From the NCBI RefSeq assembly GCF_014837145.1, contig NZ_JACYFS010000002.1, forward strand, positions 345,024-409,023: a DNA stretch of 64,000 bases, in the 5' to 3' direction. The notes beneath the pieces are model-generated. The model was given only the letters and a program-made list of their open reading frames with translations, was not told where the DNA came from and searched no databases. The stretch comes from Chryseobacterium caseinilyticum. GTDB lineage: Bacteria; Bacteroidota; Bacteroidia; Flavobacteriales; Weeksellaceae. Positions 24,781-33,204 of this stretch are shown piece by piece; position 1 is the first letter of the stretch; every line of letters starts with the position of its first letter. The position numbers and the translations under genes were made by a program.

Positions 24781-26376
24781 TTAAGCATTCTGAAACTCAC
24801 TGATAAAATGCAGTTTCACATTCGGGAATTTCTCCTGCGTCATGTGAATGGTGAAAGAAGAATCAGCTAAGAAAACCAACTGATTGTATTTGTCTCTTGC
24901 CAGAAACCGCTGCTTCAGTCTTGCAAATTCCTTAAATTCTTCAGACTTTTCATCTGCTTCTACCCAACATGCTTTGTGCATGGAAAGTGGTTCGTAGGTA
25001 CATTTTGCACCGTACTCATGCTCCAGACGGTACTGAATCACTTCATACTGAAGCGCACCCACGGTTCCGATGATTTTTCTGTTGTTCATTTCAAGCGTAA
25101 ACAGCTGTGCAACACCCTCATCCATCAGCTGATCAATACCTTTTGCCAATTGTTTGGCTTTCAGCGGATCATTGTTATTGATATATCTGAAATGTTCCGG
25201 AGAGAAACTCGGAATTCCTTTGAAACTCAGTTTTTCGCCGCCCGTGAGAGTATCGCCAATTCTGAAACTTCCTGTATCGTGAAGTCCGACAATATCTCCC
25301 GGGAAACTTTCGTCAACCACTTCTTTTTTATCAGCAAAAAATGCGTTCGGAGATGAGAATTTCATCTTTTTACCTTCTCGTACCAACAGGTAATTTTCAT
25401 TTCTTTTAAATGTTCCCGAAACAATTTTCACAAAAGCCAGACGGTCTCTGTGCTTCGGATCCATATTCGCGTGAATCTTGAAAACAAACCCTGTGAAAGT
25501 GCTTTCTTCAGGTTTTACTAAACGGGTATCGCTTTCTTTCGGTTGTGGCATCGGTGCGATGTCGATAAATGCGTTCAGCAATTCACGGACACCAAAATTA
25601 TTCAAGGCTGATCCAAAGAAAACCGGCTGCAAATCTCCTTTCATATAATCTTCACGGCTGAATTCAGGATATACAGATTGTATTAAATCCAATTCTTCAC
25701 GTAGATTTTTTGCTGCTTTTTCACCAATTACTTCGTCGATTGAAGGATCATTAATGTCATCAAACTTAATCGCTTCCCCTACTTTCTGTTTTTTCTCTTC
25801 CAAAAATAACTGAATATTGTCTTCCCAGATATTGTAAATTCCCTGAAAATCAGCGCCCATACCGATCGGTAAAGAAAGCGGACAAACCGTTAATCCCAGT
25901 TTCTGTTCAACTTCATCAAGCAGATCGAAAGCATCTTTTCCTTCACGGTCAAGTTTATTGATGAAAACCAACATCGGAATGTTTCTCATTCGGCAGACTT
26001 TCACCAACTTTTCTGTCTGTTCCTCAACTCCTTTTGCAACGTCGATTACAACGATTACGGAATCTACGGCAGTCAGAGTCCGGTAAGTATCTTCAGCAAA
26101 ATCTTTGTGACCCGGAGTATCCAGAATGTTGATTTTGTGATCTCTGTATTCAAAAGCCAACACGGACGTCGCTACGGAGATTCCTCTCTGACGCTCAATT
26201 TCCATGAAATCGGACGTTGCTCCTTTTTTTATTTTATTGGATTTTACTGCACCGGCTTCCTGAATTGCCCCTCCAAAAAGCAGCAGCTTTTCCGTTAGAG
26301 TGGTCTTTCCGGCATCGGGGTGAGAGATAATTCCGAAGGTTTTTCTTTTTTCTATTTCTTTGATTAAGTCTGACAT
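24781..26376 (-). CDS. prfC: Peptide chain release factor 3
   Basis: 531 residues from MSDLIKEIEKR, close to the 529 of the E. coli protein; a longer in-frame start at 26454 adds 26 residues without homology to the family. The translational GTPase domain has the P loop SHPDAGKTTLTEK (about 16-28), the DTPGHKDF G3 motif and NKLDRE G4 motif. Domains II and III follow, with NNRKIIGTVGALQYEV. RF3 binds the ribosome after peptide release and drives RF1/RF2 off by GTP hydrolysis. It is a cytoplasmic housekeeping gene; upstream lies the repeat-rich gap from 26.4 to 27.5 kb. Confidence 0.95.
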   Translation of the reverse strand: MSDLIKEIEKRKTFGIISHPDAGKTTLTEKLLLFGGAIQEAGAVKSNKIKKGATSDFMEIERQRGISVATSVLAFEYRDHKINILDTPGHKDFAEDTYRTLTAVDSVIVVIDVAKGVEEQTEKLVKVCRMRNIPMLVFINKLDREGKDAFDLLDEVEQKLGLTVCPLSLPIGMGADFQGIYNIWEDNIQLFLEEKKQKVGEAIKFDDINDPSIDEVIGEKAAKNLREELDLIQSVYPEFSREDYMKGDLQPVFFGSALNNFGVRELLNAFIDIAPMPQPKESDTRLVKPEESTFTGFVFKIHANMDPKHRDRLAFVKIVSGTFKRNENYLLVREGKKMKFSSPNAFFADKKEVVDESFPGDIVGLHDTGSFRIGDTLTGGEKLSFKGIPSFSPEHFRYINNNDPLKAKQLAKGIDQLMDEGVAQLFTLEMNNRKIIGTVGALQYEVIQYRLEHEYGAKCTYEPLSMHKACWVEADEKSEEFKEFARLKQRFLARDKYNQLVFLADSSFTIHMTQEKFPNVKLHFISEFQNA

Positions 26377-26587
26377 ATCGTAGTTTGAATTTGCAAAAAT
26401 CGGGAATTTAATCGGATTTTGAAAATTGGATTTTTGATTCAGTTTGAACCACAAAAGTCACAAAAGATTTAAATAGCTGATCACTTTGAAAATACAAGTT
26501 CGAAAAAGGTTTGGGAATAAATCTTTGAAAGTTTTAATGTAAATGCATTTGACACATATGTCCAATAGAGTTGCCATTATTACTTAT

Positions 26588-26623
26588 AAAAGAACACATA
26601 AGATTAAAAATCAAAGATTTTTG
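26588..26623 (-). repeat. Dispersed repeat B, copy 1 (minus orientation)
   Basis: Read on the minus strand it is AAAAATCTTTGATT, six bases, then CTTATGTG. The same layout occurs at 29868-29910 and 60910-60948 on the plus strand. Confidence 0.5.
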
Positions 26624-26673
26624 TACGGGAGTGGAAAATCATGTATAATGTTACAAATGCTTTCCTTTTTTAT

Positions 26674-26911
26674 GAACCACGAAGTGGTTTAATGTGAGTA
26701 GCCGTGGGTGAAACCCATGGGAAAAATGTACAGTTATCATCAGAACCACGAAGTGGTTCAATATGAATATCCGTGGGAACCCATGTTAAACAATATATCG
26801 CCGATAATGAGAACCACGAGGTGCTTCAATGTCAGTAGTCGTGTGTGAAACCCATGGACAAAGATCACACCAGTAAATCAGAACCGCGAAGTGGTTCAAT
26901 ATTATCGAACC
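26674..26911. repeat. Regularly spaced array of palindromic 47-bp repeats with variable spacers
   Basis: Four repeat units start at 26674, 26743, 26811 and 26881, a steady 68-70 bp period. The consensus begins GAACCACGAAGTGGTTCAAT and ends GTGAAACCCATGG. It contains two hairpins: AACCAC/GTGGTT, and CCGTGGGT/ACCCATGG with a mismatch. Spacers of 22, 25 and 23 nt (26721-26742, 26786-26810, 26858-26880) share no obvious sequence. Unit 2 is slightly shortened and unit 4 is cut after its first hairpin. Units are diverged, unlike most active CRISPR arrays, and there is no cas gene or leader. It most resembles clustered REP-like elements. Confidence 0.75.
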
Positions 26912-27107
26912 TTATTATGTTATTTTTTTGAGATTAAAAAATATAACAATATGAAAATGGATACCGAATAAAGCCATTTTCACTTTTAGATCAGATCATT
27001 TTACGATGAATCATATTACAACTATTCATTTTCAATGCTTGTTGATATATTTATCCCTGAAAACATCGATGAACATTCACTTAATCTGTCATTCATATTT
27101 TTCTAAA

Positions 27108-27388
27108 CTATTGAGGGTCTTGTAAAGTGCTGAAATGCAGTAAATTGTACTTGATTGCCTCAACTAAGTGGTTGGACGCCTCAACTAAACGGTTGAACGG
27201 TTCAACTAAGTGCTTGATTGGTTCAACCAAATGCTTGAACGCCTCGACAGAATGACTGGATGCTATACAAAACGGTTGATTACTGATTCAAAATGATTGA
27301 AAGCCCTATCGTAACGGTTGATTTCTTTAGCAGTGTGCTTGCTTGTATTTGTTATAGAATTTTGCTTTTTTACTGGATGCCGATTTGT
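27108..27388 (-). pseudogene. Remnant of a heptapeptide-repeat coding region
   Basis: On the minus strand the 21-bp array reads as heptapeptides: HLVEPIK, HLVEPFN, RLVEASN, HLVEAIK in a row, then YNLLHFSTLQDPQ and a stop at 27108. Upstream units read NRYDRAFNHFESVINRFV in another frame, with the same Asn-(His/Arg) phasing, then hit TAG. The frame switch and the stop both fall in the single 20-bp unit at 27256-27275; one added base there restores one frame of about 94 codons. No start codon is visible. A broken coiled-coil gene is the simplest reading; chance coding in a minisatellite is the alternative. Confidence 0.4.
27151..27338. repeat. Degenerate 21-bp tandem repeat array
   Basis: Nine head-to-tail units start at 27151, 27172, 27193, 27214, 27235, 27256, 27276, 27297 and 27318, each opening with (T/C)TG and ending in a form of AAxGG, AAGTGC or AATGA. 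All are 21 bp except the sixth, which is 20 bp. A possible tenth unit follows at 27339. The first five units are the most alike. The remainder of the 26377-27511 gap shows no other gene. Confidence 0.8.
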
Positions 27389-27511
27389 TTAATTTTGATG
27401 TTTTTGGATAGATTTTTTAAAGTGATTCGGGAAAACTGCACCGTCTAAAATCGGAGATTTTTCGCCACACATATAGTAGGGGATTTAATGCGCCTTCGTG
27501 TAATTTAAATT

Positions 27512-28711
27512 TTAAACCTCACTCAGCTTCTTCAAATTTGATTTTTTCTTAAGGAAATATGCCAATCCAAACCCAATCAAAACCATGGCGGCACTGAAAG
27601 GGAAAATAAACTGCATTCCGAAAAAATCTGCAACACTACCGATTATAGGGCCAGCAACGCCAAGAGAAATATCGATAAAAAGTCCGTAACCTGCCAATGC
27701 AGAACCTTGATTTGACGGTGCAACACTCTTGATAGCCATCACTCCTAAAGCCGGAAAAATTAATGAAAATCCTAATCCCGTAACACCGGCACCAATCAAA
27801 GCCATTTGTGCATTCGTTGCAAAAGCGATGATGAGAAGTCCGATGGTTTCTACAAAAAGGCAGGCGATGGCAACTTTTATTCCGCCATAATCATTGATGA
27901 CATTGCTGAAAACCAATCTTCCGGCAACGAACAGTCCTCCGAAAATACTCAGACAAAGCGCACCGTTGTTCCAGTGAAAATGATTGTAATATAAGGTGAT
28001 GAATGTAGAAATACTTGCAAAACCGATTCCGCCTAAAGCCAGACATACGCCAAATGGAGCTACTTTCCCTAAAACTTTCCAGAAAGACTGGGTTTCTTTT
28101 TGGTTATCGTTGGTTTTGTTTTCCTTCGTTTTAGCAAAGAAATATCCTATTATTCCTAATAGAATAGACAGAATTCCGATTCCGTAAAGACTGAATTTCT
28201 GTTCAATAACAATTCCCAATGATGCACCAATCGCCAACGCTCCGTAGCATGCAACACCGTTGTAGGAAATGATTTTTGCGGTATGTTTTTCTCCCAAAGC
28301 CATAATTGCCCAGTTGATCGGACTTGCACCTACCAATCCTTCGGCACAGCCTGTCAGCAGACGTGTGATGATGAGAAAACCCAGACTTAAAATGGGAGAT
28401 AATTTAAAATAGTAAGCGATAATCAGAAAAATACCTGTTGCAGAAAAACCAATCATGCTCAGTAATACCGCTGGTTTCGGACCTTTCCCATCAATCATTT
28501 TACCTGAATAGGCTCTCAGGAAAAACGTGGAAATATATTGTAAACTGATAACCATTCCTGCTACCAAAAGACTAAATCCTAAACTTTTACTGATGAATAT
28601 TGGAAGAACTGAAAGTGATAAGCCGATGATAAAATATCCTACAAAAGTAAAAGAAACATAACTTATCAGTTGTAGATTGAGATTTTTAGGCTGAATTAAT
28701 GAGGAGTCCAT
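27512..28711 (-). CDS. Major facilitator superfamily transporter
   Basis: 399 residues from MDSSLIQPKN, with about twelve hydrophobic helices. The loop between helices 2 and 3 carries SGKMIDGKGPKPAV, matching the MFS motif A pattern (GxxxDxxGxxP). It resembles the YhhS/YfcJ drug or arabinose efflux-like group. Helix 4-5 region GLVGASPINWAIMALG is typical of that group. Function would be proton-driven export or uptake across the inner membrane; the substrate cannot be told. The longer open frame (to 28747) would place translation upstream of the TATCTTTG promoter motif at 28733-28740, so the internal Met is chosen. Confidence 0.85.
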   Translation of the reverse strand: MDSSLIQPKNLNLQLISYVSFTFVGYFIIGLSLSVLPIFISKSLGFSLLVAGMVISLQYISTFFLRAYSGKMIDGKGPKPAVLLSMIGFSATGIFLIIAYYFKLSPILSLGFLIITRLLTGCAEGLVGASPINWAIMALGEKHTAKIISYNGVACYGALAIGASLGIVIEQKFSLYGIGILSILLGIIGYFFAKTKENKTNDNQKETQSFWKVLGKVAPFGVCLALGGIGFASISTFITLYYNHFHWNNGALCLSIFGGLFVAGRLVFSNVINDYGGIKVAIACLFVETIGLLIIAFATNAQMALIGAGVTGLGFSLIFPALGVMAIKSVAPSNQGSALAGYGLFIDISLGVAGPIIGSVADFFGMQFIFPFSAAMVLIGFGLAYFLKKKSNLKKLSEV

Positions 28712-28732
28712 GTGAATAGAAAAATTAAGCTG

Positions 28733-28740
28733 CAAAGATA
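28733..28740 (-). promoter_or_regulatory. Predicted -7 promoter element of the MFS transporter gene
   Basis: TATCTTTG on the minus strand, a full TAnnTTTG match, 21 bases before the ATG at 28711. It excludes the longer open-frame start at 28747. Confidence 0.5.
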
Positions 28741-28882
28741 GTTTCATTAAATTTCATAAGGAAGCAATTACAATAGATAAAAGGAATTGTAAATATAATT
28801 TGATATGAAGTTTGAGATCTAATCCTTCGGCAGGCTCAGAATGACATTTGAGATTTGAAACCATTTTTTTCATTAATTCAAT

Positions 28883-28890
28883 TATCTTTG
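28883..28890 (+). promoter_or_regulatory. Predicted -7 promoter element of the CPBP protease gene
   Basis: TATCTTTG, a full TAnnTTTG match, 21 bases before the ATG at 28912. The nearest upstream TTG is 25 bases away, slightly far. Confidence 0.45.
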
Positions 28891-28911
28891 TTCCTCAAAA
28901 ATTATAATTAA

Positions 28912-29742
28912 ATGGAAAACTCAAAACACCCGAATTATATTTTCGACTGGCTGGGAGGTCTCATACTTTTTCTAGGATATATCATTGGAAGTATGTTTGT
29001 AGGATTTGTGGGAATTGCGGGGAAATTTGTTTTCAGATTAGATTTTATGCAGAAACCATGGTTTTTAATGATTTCAAATGCAATTGTCTTTTGCCTGATG
29101 ATTGCTGCATTCGATTTTTTAATGGTGCGTCAGAAAACGGGAAAGAAATTGAATTTTAATTTTTCACCAACCAACTTTTACACTTACCTGTTAATCTTCC
29201 CAATGATGCTGGGAATGATGTTTATTGGTGAATTTGTCACTTCTCAGATTCCTACGACCGGACCTTTTTTCGGAGATTTTTATAAGTTTTTTGAAAGAAT
29301 AATGGAAGGATTCATCAATGATCCCATTATAATGGTCATCATGGCGGTCATCATGGCGCCGATTTTTGAAGAAATTATTTTCAGAGGAATTATTCAGAAA
29401 GGTTTAATTAATAATGGAGTAGAACCATGGAAGGCCATTTTGCTGGCGAGTGTTTTATTTGGACTGATTCATGGAAATCCGTGGCAGTTTGTGGGTGCAA
29501 CTTTACTGGGTTGCGTTTTGGGTTTGGTTTATTACAAAACGAAATCCCTTCTTTTGCCTATGCTTTTGCATGGTTTTAACAATCTCTGTTCGGCCGTTTT
29601 GATTTTTTACACTCAAAAAGAAAGTTTCGCAGAAGCCTTTGAAATGCAGGGATGGATGATTCTCTTGATTGGAATTATGCTGTTTTCAGTATTTTTCTAT
29701 CTTTTTGCATTTAAAAATAAAATTCGTTATACAGAATCTTAG
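28912..29742 (+). CDS. CPBP family intramembrane glutamic endopeptidase
   Basis: 276 residues with about seven or eight hydrophobic helices. The family's catalytic motifs are present: EEIIFRG (EExxxR, near residues 157-163), FGLIHGN with the conserved His near 185, and LLHGFNNL (HxxxN/B) near 222-229. Members are membrane-embedded proteases related to Rce1/CAAX processing enzymes; in bacteria some cleave bacteriocin precursors or confer self-immunity, but nothing nearby suggests a peptide substrate. The gene is preceded by its own promoter motif. The 29743-29990 gap behind it holds a large inverted repeat. Confidence 0.9.
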   Translation: MENSKHPNYIFDWLGGLILFLGYIIGSMFVGFVGIAGKFVFRLDFMQKPWFLMISNAIVFCLMIAAFDFLMVRQKTGKKLNFNFSPTNFYTYLLIFPMMLGMMFIGEFVTSQIPTTGPFFGDFYKFFERIMEGFINDPIIMVIMAVIMAPIFEEIIFRGIIQKGLINNGVEPWKAILLASVLFGLIHGNPWQFVGATLLGCVLGLVYYKTKSLLLPMLLHGFNNLCSAVLIFYTQKESFAEAFEMQGWMILLIGIMLFSVFFYLFAFKNKIRYTES

Positions 29743-29813
29743 ATAACCGTGACGGATGAGCCGCAGAGTTTAGTTTTAAGTTTTTGCGCTTATTTTAAGG
29801 CACATTATTAGAA

Positions 29814-29881
29814 AATCAAAGATTTTTATTTTTGGGAACTTTTAGATTTTCCTCCTTTTAATTTTACAAAAATCTTTGATT
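29814..29881. repeat. Inverted repeat with 14-bp perfect arms
   Basis: AATCAAAGATTTTT at 29814-29827 is the exact complement of 29868-29881. The 40-nt loop is T-rich. The right arm is also the start of dispersed repeat B, copy 2. Confidence 0.55.
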
Positions 29882-29910
29882 ATTCCTCTTATGTGAACTA
29901 AAATATTCAC
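29868..29910 (+). repeat. Dispersed repeat B, copy 2
   Basis: AAAAATCTTTGATT, six bases, CTTATGTG, then an ACTAAAATATTCAC tail, matching the copies at 26588-26623 (minus strand) and 60910-60948. Confidence 0.5.
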
Positions 29911-29990
29911 AATCATGATCAAAATTCTTCTGTCAAAACCAAACTATAATCATTAAAATCCGATAAAAATTCGGGTTAATAAAAATAAAA

Positions 29991-30560
29991 ATGGAAATAT
30001 TAGTAGCCACCCACAATCTTCATAAAAAAGAAGAAATACAACAGATTTTAGGAAATGATTTTACCGTAAAAAGTCTTGCAGATTATGATCTTCACAACGA
30101 AATTGTAGAAGACGGAGATTCTTTCAATGCAAATGCCTTGATCAAAGCCAAATATTGTTTCGAAAAAACCGGAATTCCAAGTCTGGGAGACGACAGCGGT
30201 TTGGTTGTGGAATCTTTAGACGGAAGACCCGGAATTTTTTCTGCACGCTATGCCGGAGACCATGATTTTGCGAAAAATATTGCAAAAGTTTTAAGCGAAA
30301 TGGAAAATATTGAAAACAGAAAAGCCTATTTCATCACAGTTTTATGTTATTATGATGAAAATGGTGCCCAATATTTTGATGGCAGAGTTCATGGAAATTT
30401 ACTGACAGAAAATAAAGGTCACAAAGGTTTTGGCTACGATCCGATTTTTGTTCCTGAAGGTCATGAAATTACCTTTGCTGAGATGAATCCGGAAGATAAA
30501 AACAAAATCAGCCACAGAAAACAGGCATTGGATCTGTTTCTGGATTTTTTACAGGCATAG
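29991..30560 (+). CDS. rdgB: Non-canonical purine NTP pyrophosphatase (RdgB/HAM1)
   Basis: 189 residues, full family length. Motifs in order: ATHNLHKKEEI (about 5-15, substrate loop), LGDDSGLVVESLDGRPGIFS (about 66-85, the catalytic acidic region and the GRPG loop), GFGYDPIFVP (about 147-156), and SHRKQAL (about 177-183). It hydrolyses XTP, ITP and dITP to the monophosphate and pyrophosphate, keeping deaminated purines out of DNA and RNA. It is cytoplasmic. It may be cotranscribed with the RNase Z gene 100 bases downstream, although a GGTTGA repeat hairpin lies between them. Confidence 0.94.
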   Translation: MEILVATHNLHKKEEIQQILGNDFTVKSLADYDLHNEIVEDGDSFNANALIKAKYCFEKTGIPSLGDDSGLVVESLDGRPGIFSARYAGDHDFAKNIAKVLSEMENIENRKAYFITVLCYYDENGAQYFDGRVHGNLLTENKGHKGFGYDPIFVPEGHEITFAEMNPEDKNKISHRKQALDLFLDFLQA

Positions 30561-30627
30561 GTTGAGGTTGAGGTTGAGGTTTGCGGGTGAGCAATTTTCA
30601 TCTTAACCTAAGCCTTAGCCTCAACCT
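30558..30627. repeat. GGTTGA short repeats forming an imperfect hairpin
   Basis: Several copies of GGTTGA stand directly after the rdgB stop, and a CCTAAGCCTTAGCCTCAACC stretch about 35 bases later is largely complementary. T-rich sequence follows, so a terminator role is possible. Confidence 0.45.
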
Positions 30628-30660
30628 TTTATTGTACATTTGCTATAATAAACTATTGAT

Positions 30661-31575
30661 TTGAGTACTTATTTAACGATATTAGGTTTTAATTCTGCAA
30701 TACCAACGGTGAATACTTCTCCCACGGCACAACTTCTGGAAATGGAAGAACGCTGTTTCCTCATAGACTGTGGCGAAGGAACGCAGGTGCAGCTGAGAAA
30801 AGCAAAGGCGAGATTTTCAAAAATCAATCATATTTTTATATCCCATCTTCATGGTGATCACTGTTTTGGTCTGCCGGGACTGATTGCGTCTTTCAGGCTC
30901 TTGGGAAGGGAAGTTCCTCTGCATGTTTACGGTCCGAAAGGAATTAAAAAAATGCTGGATACCATCTTCACAATTACCGAAACGCATAGAGGTTTTGAGG
31001 TGATTTATCATGAACTGGATAAAGATTATTCAGAAAAAATCTACGAAGACAACAGGGTAGAAGTGTACACCATTCCGCTTGACCACAGGATTTACTGCAA
31101 TGGTTATCTGTTTAAAGAAAAACCGAAAGAACGTCATATTAATATAGAAGAAGTTTCAAAATATCCTGAAATTGAAACCTGCGACTATCATAATCTGAAA
31201 GCAGGAAAAGATTTTGTTTTGAGTGACGGATATGTTTTGAAAAATGAAGTTCTAACCACAACACCTGCGCCATCCGTTTCATATGCATTTTGCAGCGACA
31301 CAAGATATTTAGAATCTGTAATTCCGATTATAAAAAATGTGACGGTTCTGTACCACGAGGCAACTTTTCTGCATGATTTAAAGGAAATGGCAGATTACAC
31401 CGGTCACACGACAGCCTTGGAAGCAGCGACAATTGCCAAAAAAGCAGAAGTTGGTAAATTAATTTTAGGGCATTTCTCCAACCGTTACGGAGATTTGACG
31501 GTTTTCACAGATGAAGCGAGAACGGTTTTTCCAAACTCTTATCTTCCAAAAGCTTTGGAGTGTGTAAAAATTTGA
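30661..31575 (+). CDS. rnz: Ribonuclease Z
   Basis: 304 residues. Starts at a TTG codon, because the family N-terminus MSTYLTILGFNSAIPT begins exactly there and no ATG is near. Metallo-beta-lactamase fold with HLHGDH at 62-67, binding the two zinc ions. Further ligands include the His of LDHRIYCNGY, the Asp of FCSDTRYLE and the His of ILGHFSNRY. It cuts the 3' trailer of tRNA precursors. It is cytoplasmic and probably essential when CCA is not encoded. It lies between rdgB and the TIGR02757 gene on the same strand. Confidence 0.93.
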   Translation: MSTYLTILGFNSAIPTVNTSPTAQLLEMEERCFLIDCGEGTQVQLRKAKARFSKINHIFISHLHGDHCFGLPGLIASFRLLGREVPLHVYGPKGIKKMLDTIFTITETHRGFEVIYHELDKDYSEKIYEDNRVEVYTIPLDHRIYCNGYLFKEKPKERHINIEEVSKYPEIETCDYHNLKAGKDFVLSDGYVLKNEVLTTTPAPSVSYAFCSDTRYLESVIPIIKNVTVLYHEATFLHDLKEMADYTGHTTALEAATIAKKAEVGKLILGHFSNRYGDLTVFTDEARTVFPNSYLPKALECVKI

Positions 31576-31730
31576 GAAAAATTTAAATAGTAAGATATCC
31601 TGTAGTTATGTTTTAAGATTAAAAAAATCTATTGGACAGTTTGCCTAATGAATATTTAAAATATTAACTTAATCAAAACTTATTAACTTCAAAATCTTAA
31701 GGGTTTAAATTAAAAAATGGTATTTAAATA

Positions 31731-32504
31731 ATGAAGTTGAATTTTTCAGAATTAAAAGATTTTCTTGACGAAAAAGCAGATGTTTACAATAATCCGGAAT
31801 TCATTAATGATGATCCGGTTCAGATTCCGCACCGTTTTTCTTTGAAACAGGATATCGAGATCGCTGGATTTTTGGCTGCTACAATTTCATGGGGAAACAG
31901 AAAGTCTATTATTAAATCCGCTGAGAAAATGCTTGACATTATGGGGAATTCTCCCTATGATTTTGTAATGAATTACTCTCAGAAAGATTTAGATTTTATT
32001 AAAGACAAAAGTATCCACAGAACTTTCAACGGAGAAGATTTTGCTTATTTTATTACGCAGTTTCATAAAATTTATACTGAAAATGAAAGTCTTGAAGAAT
32101 TGTTTTTAATTAATGAAGAGGAAAATAATTTTCAACATTCAATAGAGCGGTTCAGACAGAAATTTTTAGGAATTGAAAAACACAGAACGCATAAACATGT
32201 GAGTTCGCCTTACAAAAACTCATCTGCAAAAAGAATTATCATGTTTTTAAGATGGATGACCAGAAAAGACAACCGCGGCGTAGATTTTGGAATCTGGGAA
32301 AATATTGATCAGAAATTTTTATCCATTCCTCTGGATGTGCACACCGGAAATATTTCAAGAAAATTAGGTTTGATTTCCCGGACACAGAATGACTGGAAAA
32401 CTGTGGAAGAATTAGATGTAATCATCCGGAAATTTGATGAAAAAGATCCTGCGAAGTACGATTTTGCATTGTTTGGATTAGGAGTAACGAAGGAATTATT
32501 TTAA
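31731..32504 (+). CDS. TIGR02757 (DUF2400) family protein
   Basis: 257 residues. Recognised by the family hallmarks: an early DPVQIPHRF segment (about 25-33), ISWGNRKSII (about 50-59), a SSPYKNSSAKRIIMFLRWM block (about 160-178) and PLDVHTGNISRKLGL (about 200-214). The protein is all-helical and cytoplasmic; the DVHT-type motif recalls helix-hairpin-helix DNA glycosylase folds, but no function is established and I do not assign one. The gene is 11 bases upstream of the coiled-coil membrane protein gene, so the two are probably one transcript. Confidence 0.88.
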   Translation: MKLNFSELKDFLDEKADVYNNPEFINDDPVQIPHRFSLKQDIEIAGFLAATISWGNRKSIIKSAEKMLDIMGNSPYDFVMNYSQKDLDFIKDKSIHRTFNGEDFAYFITQFHKIYTENESLEELFLINEEENNFQHSIERFRQKFLGIEKHRTHKHVSSPYKNSSAKRIIMFLRWMTRKDNRGVDFGIWENIDQKFLSIPLDVHTGNISRKLGLISRTQNDWKTVEELDVIIRKFDEKDPAKYDFALFGLGVTKELF

Positions 32505-32515
32505 ACAGAAAAATA

Positions 32516-33046
32516 ATGAAAACATCACACGAAAATATAGAATTGCTAGAGAAACTGGCAGACGGTATCACTTCATGGATTGGCTCTATACCGTCTCTCA
32601 TTATTCATACATTACTTTTCCTTACCTCATTTTTACTACCCGTTTTCGATGTAGTAGATTTTGATAAAATGCTTTTGGTACTCACGACGGTTTTGTCTTT
32701 GGAAGCGATTTATTTATCCATCCTTATTCAGATGTCGGTAAATAAAAGCAATGAAAAAATTGAAGACATTCAGGAAGATATCGAAGACATTCAGGAAGAT
32801 ATTGAAGAGATCAGCGAAGATATAGAGGAGATTAGTGAGGATTTGGAGGAAATCAGCGAAGATATTGAAGATATCCAGGAAGATATCGAGGAAATCAATG
32901 AAGATGAAGACGAAGAAGACCACAATGAAAGAGCCAAAAAAGCTATTCTAAAAAGCAATGTCAATTCAAATAAGAACGAAATTAAATTTTTAAAAGACAA
33001 AATAGCTGAACTTCAAAATAAAATTGATGAGCTGAAAAAAGATTAG
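32516..33046 (+). CDS. DUF1003-like small membrane protein with acidic heptad coiled coil
   Basis: 176 residues. Two hydrophobic helices (about 27-50 and 58-78), the second continuing into VLSLEAIYLSILIQMS, the signature helix of DUF1003 proteins. Residues about 82-130 are an extremely regular acidic repeat of EDIQ, EDIE and EEISEDI blocks with a period of 7, then a lysine-rich coiled coil to the end. At DNA level the acidic part is a degenerate 21-bp repeat. It should be an inner-membrane protein with a long cytoplasmic coiled coil. The acidic/basic segments could pair with each other or a partner. Expansion by repeat slippage is likely. Function unknown. Confidence 0.75.
   Translation: MKTSHENIELLEKLADGITSWIGSIPSLIIHTLLFLTSFLLPVFDVVDFDKMLLVLTTVLSLEAIYLSILIQMSVNKSNEKIEDIQEDIEDIQEDIEEISEDIEEISEDLEEISEDIEDIQEDIEEINEDEDEEDHNERAKKAILKSNVNSNKNEIKFLKDKIAELQNKIDELKKD
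32760..32909 (+). repeat. 21-bp in-frame coding repeat (acidic heptads)
   Basis: Consecutive variants of GAAGACATTCAGGAAGATAT and GAAGAGATCAGCGAAGATAT encode EDIQEDI and EEISEDI heptads about seven times. The period is 21 bp, the same as the array at 27151-27338 but with unrelated sequence. Confidence 0.8.
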
Positions 33047-33070
33047 AAATTAAAAATAAAATAAGCTAAA

Positions 33071-33104
33071 AGAGACTGATCGAGGGATTGGTCTTTTGTT
33101 TTTT
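33071..33104 (+). terminator. Terminator of the coiled-coil membrane protein gene
   Basis: AGACTGATC (33073-33081) pairs with GATTGGTCT (33086-33094, two G-U pairs) across a GAGG loop, followed by a T-rich tract. Confidence 0.7.
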
Positions 33105-33204
33105 GACATTAAAATTCAATTAAGATTTGATTAGAAAATAAAATAATTGTTTTATTATTGATAATTATATGTCATTCAATATGTTTTAAATCAATAAAAT
33201 TTGG

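Noticed and set aside
26674..26911. CRISPR array
   Set aside because: The repeats are diverged, about 47 bp with two hairpins, there are only three spacers, and no cas gene or leader is present. Listed as a repeat array instead.
32714..33000. Minus-strand frames rich in Ser or Asp-Ile-Phe
   Set aside because: They mirror the acidic heptad repeat of the real plus-strand gene.
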